The notes below the pieces were generated by a model. The model was not told the origin of the DNA and ran no database searches. It saw only the letters and a list, made by a program, of their open reading frames with translations. This document shows positions 54,581-63,798 of a DNA stretch of 64,000 nucleotides, piece after piece. Source of the DNA: Halorubrum yunnanense (GTDB lineage: Archaea > Halobacteriota > Halobacteria > Halobacteriales > Haloferacaceae); assembly GCF_026586675.1 (NCBI RefSeq), contig NZ_JAODIX010000028.1, forward strand, positions 90,835 through 154,834, given 5' to 3'. The stretch's first letter is position 1. Each line of letters opens with the position of its first letter. The position numbers were made by a program, and so were the translations under genes.

Positions 54581-56221
54581 TTACGGCCCGAACGCCTCGT
54601 TGAGCCGTTCCCGGAACGCTTCGAGCTCTTCGAGGTGATCGTTGATATCGTCGATCTCCGCCTCGACGTCCTCGAGGTCTTCCCCGAGCCGGTCCTCGAC
54701 CTCCGTCAGGCGGGTATCGACCTCGGCGAGGTCGTCCCACAGATCGTCGAACTCCTCGTCGAAGCGCCCCATTCTGGCCTCCACGTCGTCGACACGCTCC
54801 GCCGTCGACTCGGCGGACGCGGCGGCGTCGTCGACCTCCTCGTACAGCGTCTCGATGTCGTCGTCGACGTCGTCGAGCGCCTCGTCGAGCGCGGCCGTCT
54901 CCCCGTCGATCCGAGAGACGTCGTCCTCGACGGTCGAAACCGTCGCCTCGACGCCGTCGACCCTGTCGTCGACGCCGTCGACGCGCTCCGTCACCGCGTC
55001 GACCTCAGCTGAGACCTCGTCGACGGAGTCGTCGACGCCGGAGACCGTCTCCCGCAGGTCCTCTCGGTCGGCGTCGGCCGCGTCGACCCTGTCGTCGAGC
55101 GCGTCCATCTCGGACTCGACGGTCTCCACCTTCCGGTCGAGCTCGTCGAGGATCTCTCGCGCCGTCCCCTCGCCGTCGATGAACTCCGCGAGCGCGTCGG
55201 CGTACGCCTCGATGTCGGCGACGCTCGACTGGAGGCGAGCGATGCGGACGTCGACGCTCCGCGGAACCCCGACGTCGAGCTCCTCGCTGAGCGTATCCAA
55301 GTCCTCCTCCGCGACCTCGCCGGCGCGGATCTCGGCCGCCAGCGCGGCCGCGAGGCCGCCCTCAGGGGACGCGTCGGGATCGGGGTCCGCGTCGGGCTCG
55401 CGGGGCTCGGCGGCGTCCTCGTCCGGTTCCGCGGCCTCGCTCTCGTCGCCGGTCTTCTCGTCCGCGTCGACCGGCGCTTCCGGCTCGGCTATCGCCGCGG
55501 ACCCGTCGTCGCGAGCCGTGACCGCGGGGGTGCCGTCCGCGGAGACGGCGCGCGGCTCGGGAGCGTCCGACTCGTCGGGCTCGTCGTCGGACTCCTCCGC
55601 CTCGGCGACGCCCTCAACGTGGGTTTCTAACTCTTCCTCCGGATCCTCTTCCTCGGCGTAACTCTCCGGATCTTCTTCCGCCTCTGCGATCCCCTCGACA
55701 TAACTCTCCGGGTCCTCGTCCGGTCCCGTCGCGGACGCTCCCGCGTCGTCAGCGCCGCCGATCGGGTCCTCCATCCCCGGGAGGGTAGCGCGATCGCCGG
55801 AGAGGACCTCCCTGACGGCGTCGGTGTCGCCGGTGCCGAGGACGTCCTCTATCTCCTCGCCAACGGGGACGTGCTCGATCACCGGCGTGCCGAGGAAGCC
55901 GTCCAGGTCCGGGTCGTCGTCTCGGATCCCGAACACCGTCTCGACCTCGTTGCCCGGGTCGAGCACGCGCTCGAACTCGACACGGTGATCCTTATACGCG
56001 GTCCAGTTCCCGCTCTCGTACTCCGGGTGGAACCCGATGCGGTCCATCGGGAACGACTCCGGGATCCGGTCGACGATGCGCACGCGCACGGGGTCCTCGC
56101 GGGAGGAGGAGAGCTCGTAGGTCACCGCGGGCACGGGGAACGCGTCGTCGGTAAAGGATTTCTCGACGCGAATACCGTCCTCGTCGACGGTCGCCGTCGC
56201 TTCTGCCGTCGGTTCGCTCAT
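54581..56221 (-). CDS. Haloarchaeal coiled-coil protein
   Basis: A 546-residue protein. The N-terminal 150 residues form a beta-rich domain (RVEKSFTDDAFPVPAVTYEL, VRVRIVDRIPESFPMDRIGF, VETVFGIRDDDPDLDGFLGT) that may be an adhesion-like immunoglobulin fold. An acidic low-complexity linker (150-305) follows, then about 230 residues of continuous heptads (DALDDRVDAADADREDLRET) as a long coiled coil. No signal peptide or membrane segment. It may be a filament or chromosome/cell-architecture protein; the function is unknown. Confidence 0.8.
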   Translation of the reverse strand: MSEPTAEATATVDEDGIRVEKSFTDDAFPVPAVTYELSSSREDPVRVRIVDRIPESFPMDRIGFHPEYESGNWTAYKDHRVEFERVLDPGNEVETVFGIRDDDPDLDGFLGTPVIEHVPVGEEIEDVLGTGDTDAVREVLSGDRATLPGMEDPIGGADDAGASATGPDEDPESYVEGIAEAEEDPESYAEEEDPEEELETHVEGVAEAEESDDEPDESDAPEPRAVSADGTPAVTARDDGSAAIAEPEAPVDADEKTGDESEAAEPDEDAAEPREPDADPDPDASPEGGLAAALAAEIRAGEVAEEDLDTLSEELDVGVPRSVDVRIARLQSSVADIEAYADALAEFIDGEGTAREILDELDRKVETVESEMDALDDRVDAADADREDLRETVSGVDDSVDEVSAEVDAVTERVDGVDDRVDGVEATVSTVEDDVSRIDGETAALDEALDDVDDDIETLYEEVDDAAASAESTAERVDDVEARMGRFDEEFDDLWDDLAEVDTRLTEVEDRLGEDLEDVEAEIDDINDHLEELEAFRERLNEAFGP

Positions 56222-56324
56222 ACCGAGACCTCCCGGAGCAGGGGTTTAAATTCCACGGGCCGCGTGTCGGCGTTGATAACCACCGAGGCGCGAAGGCCCG
56301 GGCTCAACCGCTCGGCCGGAGGGG

Positions 56325-57158
56325 TTATAACTCGATCCGGTCGCCGATCTCGACGACCTCCAGCCGGTTCGGGTGCTCGAAGCTCCGGACGTGTTCGTGC
56401 AGCGCGGTCGGGTCCGCGGTCAGCCCCTTCCACATGTCCCAGTGCGTCGGGACGAGTCGGTCGAGACCGAGGTCGTTCGCGGCCTTCGCGATCTCGTTCT
56501 CGTCGCTGTACCACTTGGTGCGGACCGGTTCGCCGGTCTCCTTGTCCGGAACCGCCCCCACAGAGCCGAACGCGAGGATCCCGAGGTCGACGTCGAACTC
56601 CTGGGCGAGCCCCGGGAACGACTCCGAGGGCTTGCTGTCGCCGGCGTGAAACACGGTGCCGGTCTCGTGCTCGATCACGTACCCGACGGGGTGCGTGGCG
56701 TCCGAGTCGTGCGTTTCCACGACGTGTACCGCGAACTCGCCGACCCGCAGCTCGTCGCCCTCGGTCACCTCCAGGAAGGCCTCCTCGTCGACGTCCCACT
56801 CCTCGGTCCAGCGTTCCTCCTCGCGCGCGACCGCGAGCGAGTCATCGGGCGCGACGAAGTCGGCGTCGGTGTTCGCGAGGATCGGCGCCTGCGAGGGCCC
56901 GTGGACGTGGTCGGTGTGCTCGTGGGTCGCGAGCACCGCGTCCGCGACGTCGACGTCGGCGGGGTCGAAGGGGACCGGGACCATCCGGACCGTGCGGGGC
57001 GGGTCGCCCGTGCCCACGTACGGATCGATCCAGAGGACGGTGCCCTCGCTCCCTTTGATCGCGAAGCCGTTACAACCCAGGTACCACAGCGCCACGGTGT
57101 CGGGGTCGGCGTCCGCGACCGCGCGCGGCAGCCAGTCGCCCCAGTCGGAGTCGGCCAT
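56325..57158 (-). CDS. Metallo-beta-lactamase-fold hydrolase (UlaG-like)
   Basis: A 277-residue MBL-fold protein. The metal ligands are in VLATHEHTDHVHG (HxHxDH) and FHAGDSKPSE, with a His in LVPTHWDMWKG near the end. The N-terminal WYLGCNGFAIKGSEGTVLWI is the UlaG/beta-lactamase superfamily hairpin. The family includes lactonases and nucleases; UlaG acts on L-ascorbate-6-phosphate. No sugar genes surround it, so the substrate is open. Confidence 0.9.
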   Translation of the reverse strand: MADSDWGDWLPRAVADADPDTVALWYLGCNGFAIKGSEGTVLWIDPYVGTGDPPRTVRMVPVPFDPADVDVADAVLATHEHTDHVHGPSQAPILANTDADFVAPDDSLAVAREEERWTEEWDVDEEAFLEVTEGDELRVGEFAVHVVETHDSDATHPVGYVIEHETGTVFHAGDSKPSESFPGLAQEFDVDLGILAFGSVGAVPDKETGEPVRTKWYSDENEIAKAANDLGLDRLVPTHWDMWKGLTADPTALHEHVRSFEHPNRLEVVEIGDRIEL

Positions 57159-57352
57159 GTCCGTCGCTGCGGGGCCGCGCGTGGTAATGATTCCGGAGTG
57201 AGGCAGAATAGTGTTCTTACTGGAACGACAAATTTCTGTCCGAAGCCGATCTTTTAAATTGTATGTCGCTATATGAAATCTCGCTCGAAAGCGAACTCAG
57301 ACGGGACGGAAAAAACGCGGAACGACAAACCCGAAAAAGCGAACGGAGACGC

Positions 57353-58690
57353 CTACTTCCCGCCGGACTCCCACTCGGCGTCGAGCTCTCGGTGCGCGAA
57401 CGAGAGCGCGTCCTCGCCGCTGTAGCTCGCGACGAGGTGGCCGTCGCCCTCGAGGTAGTACTTGTAGGTGGTGAGCCCCTCCAGCCCGACCGGGCCGCGC
57501 GCGTGGACCTTCCCGGTCGAGATGCCGACCTCGGCGCCGAGCCCGTAGCGGTAGCCGTCGGCGAAGCGCGTCGAGGCGTTGTGGAAGACGCTCGCGGCGT
57601 CGATGCCCGTCATGAACGCGTCCGCGGCCGACCGGTCCTCCGTGACGATGGACTCGGTGTGTTTCGAGCCGTGCGCGTTGACGTGTTCGATCGCCTCGTA
57701 CACGTCGTCGACGAGTTTGATCGACAGTTCGAGGTCGCCGTACTCGGTGTCCCAGTCGTCGTCGGTCGCCGCGCCGACGTCGACGACCTCGCGGGTGGCC
57801 GCGTCGCCGCGGAGCTCAACCCCCGCGTCCTCGTACCGGTCGACGAGGCCCGGGAGGAAGTCGGGCGCGACCGACTCGTTCACGAGCAGCGTCTCGACCG
57901 CGTTACACACCGCCGGGTACTGGACCTTCGCGTCGAAGGCGACGTCGGCGGCCATCTCCGGGTCGGCCTCGTCGTCGACGTAGACGTGACAGATCCCCTC
58001 CGTGTGACCCAGTACCGGAATCTGGGTGTTGTCCTGGATGTAGGAGACGAACTCCGAGGAGCCCCGGGGCATCACGAGGTCGACGGCGTCGTCGCGTTCG
58101 AGCAGGCGGTCGACCTCCTCGTGGGCCTCGACGAGCCCCGCCCAGCCGTCGGGGAGGTCCGCGGTCGCCTCGCGGATCACCCGGTGGAGGACGCGGTTCG
58201 ACTCGCTCGCCTCGCTCCCGCCCTTGAGGATGACGGCGTTGCCGGACTTCAGCGCGAGCGCCGCGATCTGGACGAGCGCGTCCGGCCGCGACTCGAAGAC
58301 GGTCGCGACGACGCCGATCGGCACCGAGACGCGGAACAGCTCCAGGTCGTCGTCGAGCTCGCGGGCCGCGAGCGTCCGGCCCAGCGGGTCCGCCTGCTCG
58401 GCGACCGACTCGACCATCTCGGCGATGTCGCCGAGCTTCGCGGCGTCGAGCTTCAGGCGGTCGACGAGCGCCCGCGTGTACTCGCCGCGCTCCAACATCT
58501 CCTCGGCCGCCTCGACGTCCCGCGCGTTCGCCTCGAGGATGTCGCTCTCGTTCGCGCGGAGCGCGTCGGCGATCGACCGGAGCGCGTCGTCCCGGGTCGC
58601 CTCGTCGGCGTTGGCGAGCCGCAGGGCGGCCCGCTGCGATTCCTCGATCAGTTCGTCCGTGTCGCGTTCGACCGCTGTCGTCTCACTCAT
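57353..58690 (-). CDS. proA: Gamma-glutamyl phosphate reductase
   Basis: The 445-residue NADPH-dependent enzyme reduces gamma-glutamyl phosphate to glutamate semialdehyde. The family blocks are [35 protein letters not shown], and [15 protein letters not shown] with the catalytic Cys. [20 protein letters not shown] closes it. The start at 58690 ([10 protein letters not shown]) overlaps the end of proB by eight bases. It is the last gene of the proC-proB-proA operon. Confidence 0.95.
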   Translation of the reverse strand: MSETTAVERDTDELIEESQRAALRLANADEATRDDALRSIADALRANESDILEANARDVEAAEEMLERGEYTRALVDRLKLDAAKLGDIAEMVESVAEQADPLGRTLAARELDDDLELFRVSVPIGVVATVFESRPDALVQIAALALKSGNAVILKGGSEASESNRVLHRVIREATADLPDGWAGLVEAHEEVDRLLERDDAVDLVMPRGSSEFVSYIQDNTQIPVLGHTEGICHVYVDDEADPEMAADVAFDAKVQYPAVCNAVETLLVNESVAPDFLPGLVDRYEDAGVELRGDAATREVVDVGAATDDDWDTEYGDLELSIKLVDDVYEAIEHVNAHGSKHTESIVTEDRSAADAFMTGIDAASVFHNASTRFADGYRYGLGAEVGISTGKVHARGPVGLEGLTTYKYYLEGDGHLVASYSGEDALSFAHRELDAEWESGGK

Positions 58691-59573
58691 TCGTCTCACC
58701 ACCTGTCGGCACGAATAGCGTGCCCGTCGGCTTACCGTCTGCGATCCGGTCCAACACGTCCGGGGTCGCCGAGCCGGCGATGACGGCGGGGGTCCCGTTC
58801 TCGGCGGCGTCGCGGGCGCCCTCTACCTTCGTCTGGATCCCGCCGAAGTCGGAGGTCGTACTGTCGCCGACGAGCTCGCGGACGGCGTCGTAGTTCGTCC
58901 CCACGGCCTCGATGAGCGTTGCGTCGGGGTCGCGCTTCGGGTTCCCGGTGTAGACGCCGTCGACGTCGGTGAGCGTGACCAGCAGGTCGACGCCGAGCGC
59001 GAGCGCGGCCGACGCCGACAGCATATCGTTGTCGCCGATCCGCAGCTCGTCGGTCGCGACCGCGTCGTTCTCGTTGATGATCGGGACGACCCCCCACTCC
59101 AGCAGCGTCTCGACGGTGTTGGTGAAGTTGTCGAACCGCTCGGGGGCGTCGAGGTCGGCGCCGGTCACGAGGATCTGCGCGACCGGCTGGTCGTAGCGGT
59201 CGAAGCTCTGCGTGTAGTGGCGCATCAGGAGGCTCTGCCCGACCGTCGACAGCGCCTGGCGCTCGTCGATCACGTCGCTGCCGCGGTCGATGTCGACGTC
59301 GACCGCGGTCGCCCCGTCGCCGTTCCCGAGCCGGCCGATCCCGGCGCCGACGGCGCCCGAGGAGACGAGGACGACCTCCTTGCCGCGCCGGCGGAGGTCC
59401 ATCACGTCGGCGACGAGCTTGTCGAGCTTCACGCGGTCGAGCCGCGACTCCCCGTCGGTCAGGGAGTTGGTGCCGGCCTTCACGACCACGCGGTCGGCCT
59501 CGGCGGCCGCGGTCCGCGCGCGGTCGACGGCTCCCGAGTCCACGGCCCCGACGGCGGCGCCGTCACTCGTCAT
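58683..59573 (-). CDS. proB: Glutamate 5-kinase
   Basis: A 296-residue amino-acid kinase that phosphorylates glutamate at the gamma-carboxyl. It begins [18 protein letters not shown], has [17 protein letters not shown] and [20 protein letters not shown] for substrate and ATP, and [20 protein letters not shown] near the end. The PUA domain of many bacterial enzymes is absent, as is common in archaea. It overlaps proC (11 bases) and proA (8 bases), a tightly coupled operon. Confidence 0.95.
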   Translation of the reverse strand: MTSDGAAVGAVDSGAVDRARTAAAEADRVVVKAGTNSLTDGESRLDRVKLDKLVADVMDLRRRGKEVVLVSSGAVGAGIGRLGNGDGATAVDVDIDRGSDVIDERQALSTVGQSLLMRHYTQSFDRYDQPVAQILVTGADLDAPERFDNFTNTVETLLEWGVVPIINENDAVATDELRIGDNDMLSASAALALGVDLLVTLTDVDGVYTGNPKRDPDATLIEAVGTNYDAVRELVGDSTTSDFGGIQTKVEGARDAAENGTPAVIAGSATPDVLDRIADGKPTGTLFVPTGGETNE

Positions 59574-60339
59574 CGAACGCCTCGGCCAGCTCCCGCGAGC
59601 GCTCTTCGGCCGCCGCGACGGCGTCGACAACCGCCTCGTCGGCGTCGCTGTCCCAGAGGACCTCCATCCCCTCGATCGTCGTCCCGTTCGGCGAGCAGAC
59701 CGCGTCGATGAGCTCGTCCACGCTCCGGTCGTCGCGGAGGACGGTCTCGGCCGCTCCTTTAAACGTCTGTGCCGCGAGCGTCTCGGCCTGCTCGGGGTCG
59801 AGCCCGCCGTCGATCCCGGCCCGCTTCACCGCGTCGATGAGGTAGAAGGCGAAGGCCGGGCCGCTGCCGTTGACCGCGGTCGAGACGTCCATCAGCGACT
59901 CGTCGACCTCGACGAACTCGCCGGCGTCGTCGAGCATGGCGCGGACCTCGTCGGTGAGCCCCTCGTTGGTCGCCGCCGCCGCCATGTCGCCCGTCTCGGC
60001 CGCGAGGTTGGGCATGATCCGGACGACGGAAGCCGGCGTGCGCTCGGCGACGAACTCGCGGGGGAGGCCCGCGGCCAGCGTCACGAGCTGCTGGTCGGCC
60101 GTCAGGTCGAGGTCCGCGAGCGCGTGCTCGGCGATGTCCGGCTTCACGGCGAGGACGACGATGTCGGCCTCTTTCGCCGCGGCGGCGTCCTCGGTCGTCG
60201 CGTCGGCGACGTCCGCGACCGCGGCGAGCGCGTCGGGGTCGAGGTCGATCGCCGTCAGGTGATACGAGTCGGTTCTCGCGAGGCCGCGCAACAGGGCGCC
60301 CCCCATGTTCCCGCAGCCGATGACGCTCACGCGTGTCAT
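59563..60339 (-). CDS. proC: Pyrroline-5-carboxylate reductase
   Basis: The 258-residue enzyme reduces P5C to proline, the last step of the pathway. The NAD(P) motif is [44 protein letters not shown] and [15 protein letters not shown] with the substrate-loop residues follow. [14 protein letters not shown] is the C-terminal helix. The start at 60339 ([10 protein letters not shown]) is family-like. It is first in the operon, immediately before proB. Confidence 0.96.
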   Translation of the reverse strand: MTRVSVIGCGNMGGALLRGLARTDSYHLTAIDLDPDALAAVADVADATTEDAAAAKEADIVVLAVKPDIAEHALADLDLTADQQLVTLAAGLPREFVAERTPASVVRIMPNLAAETGDMAAAATNEGLTDEVRAMLDDAGEFVEVDESLMDVSTAVNGSGPAFAFYLIDAVKRAGIDGGLDPEQAETLAAQTFKGAAETVLRDDRSVDELIDAVCSPNGTTIEGMEVLWDSDADEAVVDAVAAAEERSRELAEAFDDE

Positions 60340-60436
60340 GTTACCTGCACGGAGAGGACTCAGGGTCATACCAACTGCGGTTTACACAAGGCTGCCGCGG
60401 AGTGACCGAAACGCCCCGATCGCGGCCGGTGCGACC

Positions 60437-61432
60437 TCAGATCAGTCCGTCGTACAGCGACCGGTACCGCTCCGCGAGGGCGTCGAGCGAGAACGCCTCG
60501 CTGCGCGCGGCCGCGGTCGACCCGAGCCGCTCGCGGAGCGCGGGGTCGCCCAGTCGCCGTATCGCGTCCGCGAACGCTGCGGTCTCTTCGCCCGCGTCGG
60601 CGGGGTCGACTTTGAGGCAGTCTTCGCCGTCGTCGAGCCAGGAGAACGTCTCGATGTCGCGGACGACGACCGCCTTCCCGGCGGTCATCGCCTCCAGCAG
60701 CGCGATCCCCTCGTTCTCCTCGTGGGTCGGGAACAGGAACACGTCGCCCGCGGCGAACGCCCCCCGGACGTCGTCGACGAACCCGGTGAACGTGCAGTTG
60801 TCGGGCGACTCCTCGACGAGTCGCGTCGTCTCGCGGCCTTTTAAAGAGAGGTCGAGCGGGCCGAACCACGCGAAGTCGACGTCGGGCAGCTCGCGGGCGA
60901 GGTCGACGAACGTCTCTAACCCCTTCCGCTTGATCACGTGGCCGACGAGGAAGACGGTCGGCGGAGAGAGGTCGTACCGCTCGCGGTACTCGTCTTTCAG
61001 CGACTCGAAGCCCGCCAGCTTCCCGCGGTCGACGCCGTTCGAGATGACGGTCGTCGGGGCGTCGGCGTACCCCTCGATCACGCCGCGGTTGTACTCGGAG
61101 GGGCAGACGAGCGCGTCGGCGAGCCCGTACGCGCGGCCGAGGTAGGGCCTGAGTGGCTTCGCGAGCGCGTTGGTGAACCGGAAGCTGTCGCCGAAGTCCT
61201 CGGCGGTGACGTGGGTGTGCGCGACCACCGGCACCCCGCGGTCGCGCGCCCGCTTCGCGTACCACACCGAGCGCGGCCCCATCAGGTTGCAGTGGAGTAC
61301 GTCGGCGTCGAGTGTCGGCCCGGTGGTGTATTCGATCCCCTCGCGGTCAAGCATCTTCCGCTGGTGGACGACCGACTCCTTGATGCCGCCGGTCACGCGC
61401 TCCTCGAACTCCAAGTAGTGGCTGACCCTCAT
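60437..61432 (-). CDS. GT4-type glycosyltransferase
   Basis: A 331-residue GT-B fold transferase. The N-terminal half has a glycine loop (RVTGGIKESVVHQRKML); the C-terminal half has VISNGVDRGKLAGF, FLVGHVIKRKGLETFVDL and the nucleotide-sugar-binding EENEGIALLEAMTAGKAVV. The substrate is unknown. It is followed downstream by the proline operon. The phosphatase-like gene upstream (61536-62411) is on the same strand, 103 bases away. Confidence 0.92.
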   Translation of the reverse strand: MRVSHYLEFEERVTGGIKESVVHQRKMLDREGIEYTTGPTLDADVLHCNLMGPRSVWYAKRARDRGVPVVAHTHVTAEDFGDSFRFTNALAKPLRPYLGRAYGLADALVCPSEYNRGVIEGYADAPTTVISNGVDRGKLAGFESLKDEYRERYDLSPPTVFLVGHVIKRKGLETFVDLARELPDVDFAWFGPLDLSLKGRETTRLVEESPDNCTFTGFVDDVRGAFAAGDVFLFPTHEENEGIALLEAMTAGKAVVVRDIETFSWLDDGEDCLKVDPADAGEETAAFADAIRRLGDPALRERLGSTAAARSEAFSLDALAERYRSLYDGLI

Positions 61433-61535
61433 CTCGGGAGCGCGGACGCGGACGTGTCTGCGCGAGAGGCCGCGAGAGTGCCCCGAGCCACGCCGGAGCG
61501 GGCGGTCGGGGGGACGCCCCGAGCCGCGTCGACGC

Positions 61536-62411
61536 TCACTCGACTTCCAGCCACGGGACCTCCATCAGCGGCGGGATGTGCGTCTCGATGTGGTGTTCCC
61601 ACACGCCCTCCTCGCCGAACGCCTCGCCGTGGTCGGCGGTGACGACGACGGTCCCGTCGAGCTCCTCGACGAGCTCCGCGACCGACTCGAGGGCGATCCG
61701 GAGGTTCTCCTCGTAGAGGCGGAGCGCGGTGACGCGCGTGCCGTCTTTCACGAGGTCTGCCGGGTCGAGCTCCAGCCACAGCCCCGCCTTCTGCGCGAAC
61801 TCGCTGTCGTCCAACCGGCTCTCGATCTTGGGTCGGACCGTGTCGCTGAGCGAGGAGAGGAGGCCGCCGTCGTCCCCGCCGTCGGCCGCGTCGTCCTCGT
61901 CGGACTCCTCGTCTTGGCGTTTGATCCCCTTCTGGATCTGCTTGAGCTTCTGGCCCTTCCCGCGCGAGAGGTACGGGGCGTGCGGCTGCATGTAGTGGAG
62001 CACCGTGCGGTCGGCGCTCTCGATCGCCTCCGAGTTGTTCCGGTACGCCTCCGCGAGGCTCTCGGGCGGGACCGTGCCGAGGTCGTCGTCCCAACCGGTC
62101 TTCCAGACGTCGTGGATGTCGCTGATGTGGTCGGAGGCGGTCCACTCGTAGTCGCAGCTCGCGCCCCACTTCAGCTCGTTCAGTGGAATACCGAGGTCGT
62201 TGATGAAGGGATTGCCGGAGAAGTAGGCGATGTCGTGGTCGCCGGTGAACGTCCGGTAGGCCCACTCCGGAGTCGACGAGCCGACGCTCCAGCGCTTCTC
62301 GAGGTCGCCGTCGAGGTACTCGTCGTACACGTCCTCGAACACGTCGTAGCGACACGCGTCGAGGACCAGGCAGTAATCCCACTCGGACTCGAGGAACCGC
62401 TGGTCGTCCAT
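61536..62411 (-). CDS. Alkaline-phosphatase-superfamily protein (sulfatase-like)
   Basis: A 291-residue protein: YCLVLDACRYDVFEDVY has the Asp-Ala-Cys-Arg block in place of the usual nucleophile. VLHYMQPHAPYL and VVVTADHGEAFGE with the metal-binding Asp-His are at the end. An acidic insertion lies in the middle (about 168-186). In haloarchaea such proteins sit in surface-glycan clusters and may modify polysaccharides. It is next to a glycosyltransferase and a flippase-like gene. Confidence 0.85.
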   Translation of the reverse strand: MDDQRFLESEWDYCLVLDACRYDVFEDVYDEYLDGDLEKRWSVGSSTPEWAYRTFTGDHDIAYFSGNPFINDLGIPLNELKWGASCDYEWTASDHISDIHDVWKTGWDDDLGTVPPESLAEAYRNNSEAIESADRTVLHYMQPHAPYLSRGKGQKLKQIQKGIKRQDEESDEDDAADGGDDGGLLSSLSDTVRPKIESRLDDSEFAQKAGLWLELDPADLVKDGTRVTALRLYEENLRIALESVAELVEELDGTVVVTADHGEAFGEEGVWEHHIETHIPPLMEVPWLEVE

Positions 62412-62556
62412 AGGTTGCGGTACCGTACCCCGCCGACCGTTGTATTCCTGTTGATGCTCGGCCGACGCCCTCTCCCCGCGGTTGGTCGGACCGAGGCAAC
62501 GGGCCAGCGACCGCGGCGATCAGACGTTTCAAGTTCGGTACCGACGCAGGGTCCGT

Positions 62557-63570
62557 ATGGACGGGACGCGTCGCCGGGGGCTGGTAATCGGAGGGGTCGC
62601 GGCGGTCGGGATCCTTGCGGTGCTGTTCGTGGCCGTCGGCGCGGACCAGGTGGTCGACACGGTGTTCGCGGCCGACCGCGGGCTGGTCGCGGCGACGTTC
62701 GGGCTCGGGTTCTGCTGGCTGCTCGCGTGGAGCCTCATGCTCAGGACGGTCCTCGGCGCGGTGGACGTCCACCTCCCGGTGACCACGTCCTTCCTCGCGT
62801 ACGCGGGCGCCGTCTTCGCGAACAACGTCACCCCCTTCGGACAGGCCGGCGGCGAACCGGTCGCCGCGGCCCTCATCGCGAAGGTGTCCGGGTCGCGCTA
62901 CGAGACGGGGCTCGTCGGCATCGCCAGCGTCGACGTGCTCAACGTCGTCCCCTCGATCTCCCTGGTCTTCCTCGGGGTCGGCGCCTACGCCGCCACCGCG
63001 GCCGTCGGCGAGCGCCTGGGGGTCGCCGTCGCGGTCGCCGTCGCGCTGATCGCGTCGATTTCGACCGCGATCGCGCTCGGCTGGCGCTACCGCCGGGCGA
63101 TCGCCGAGCGACTCCCGGCCGCCGTCGGCGGGCTCCTCGGCCGACTGAATCGGTTCGACGCCGCCGCCGTCGAGGAGACGCTCGCGGCGCGCCTGCGGAG
63201 CTTCTTCGAGGACATCGAGCGCGTCGGGACGAGCCCCCGGCGCCTCGCGGCCGCGGTCGGGCTCTCGCTGGCCGGGTGGACGCTCCAGGCGGCCGCGCTC
63301 GCGGTCGCGTTCGCCGCCGTCGGGAGCCCGATCCCGCCGGAGGTCGCGCTGTTCGCGGTCCCGCTCGCGTACGTCGCGGGCGCCACGCCGCTGCCCGGCG
63401 GGCTCGGCGGGATCGAGGCGGCGTTCGTCGGGTTGCTCGTCCCCACTACGGGGGTCGCCGCGTCGACCGTCACCGCCGCCGTGCTCGTCTTCCGCGGCGC
63501 CGTCTACTGGATGCCGATGCTGATCGGCGGGGTCTCGGTCTCGGTGCTAGGGATCGACGCGGTCCGCTGA
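62557..63570 (+). CDS. Lysylphosphatidylglycerol-synthase-TM/UPF0104 family membrane protein
   Basis: A 337-residue integral membrane protein with about eight transmembrane helices. The pattern NNVTPFGQAGGEPVAAALI and PLPGGLGGIEAAFVGLLVPT is diagnostic for the UPF0104/LPG_synthase_TM (AglD-like) family, whose members are flippases or glycosyl-lipid proteins. The start at 62557 (MDGTRRRGL) was chosen. It is divergent from the phosphatase-like gene, and a shared surface function is likely but unproven. Confidence 0.9.
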   Translation: MDGTRRRGLVIGGVAAVGILAVLFVAVGADQVVDTVFAADRGLVAATFGLGFCWLLAWSLMLRTVLGAVDVHLPVTTSFLAYAGAVFANNVTPFGQAGGEPVAAALIAKVSGSRYETGLVGIASVDVLNVVPSISLVFLGVGAYAATAAVGERLGVAVAVAVALIASISTAIALGWRYRRAIAERLPAAVGGLLGRLNRFDAAAVEETLAARLRSFFEDIERVGTSPRRLAAAVGLSLAGWTLQAAALAVAFAAVGSPIPPEVALFAVPLAYVAGATPLPGGLGGIEAAFVGLLVPTTGVAASTVTAAVLVFRGAVYWMPMLIGGVSVSVLGIDAVR

Positions 63571-63584
63571 GCGAGCGGAGGGCT

Positions 63585-63594
63585 ATTTATAAAT
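63585..63594 (+). promoter_or_regulatory. Strong TATA-like box after the flippase gene
   Basis: TTTATAAATA is a textbook archaeal TATA element. Transcription would start near 63617, where only a low-complexity GTG frame exists, so the transcript may be noncoding leader or run into the gene at 63799. Confidence 0.45.
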
Positions 63595-63641
63595 ACGTCT
63601 GCGATAGCGCGCTCCGGTGAGCGCCCCCGAGCGCGAACCGA

Positions 63642-63694
63642 GCGCGGGGGAGTCGCCGGTCCGGAGCGGCGCGGGGGAGTCGCCGGTCCGGAGC
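63642..63694. repeat. Tandem 26-bp duplication
   Basis: GCGCGGGGGAGTCGCCGGTC plus CGGAGC occurs at 63642-63667 and again at 63669-63694 with one base between. It lies in a region with no assured gene. Confidence 0.85.
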
Positions 63695-63798
63695 AGCGCA
63701 GAGGACCGACAACGAGGCCGGGGAGGCGTGAGGTGCGGTCGCTGTGCTGTGCGGGGTGGGGATTCAAAAGGCCCGCCTCGCCGGCCGGGGCTTCGGAA

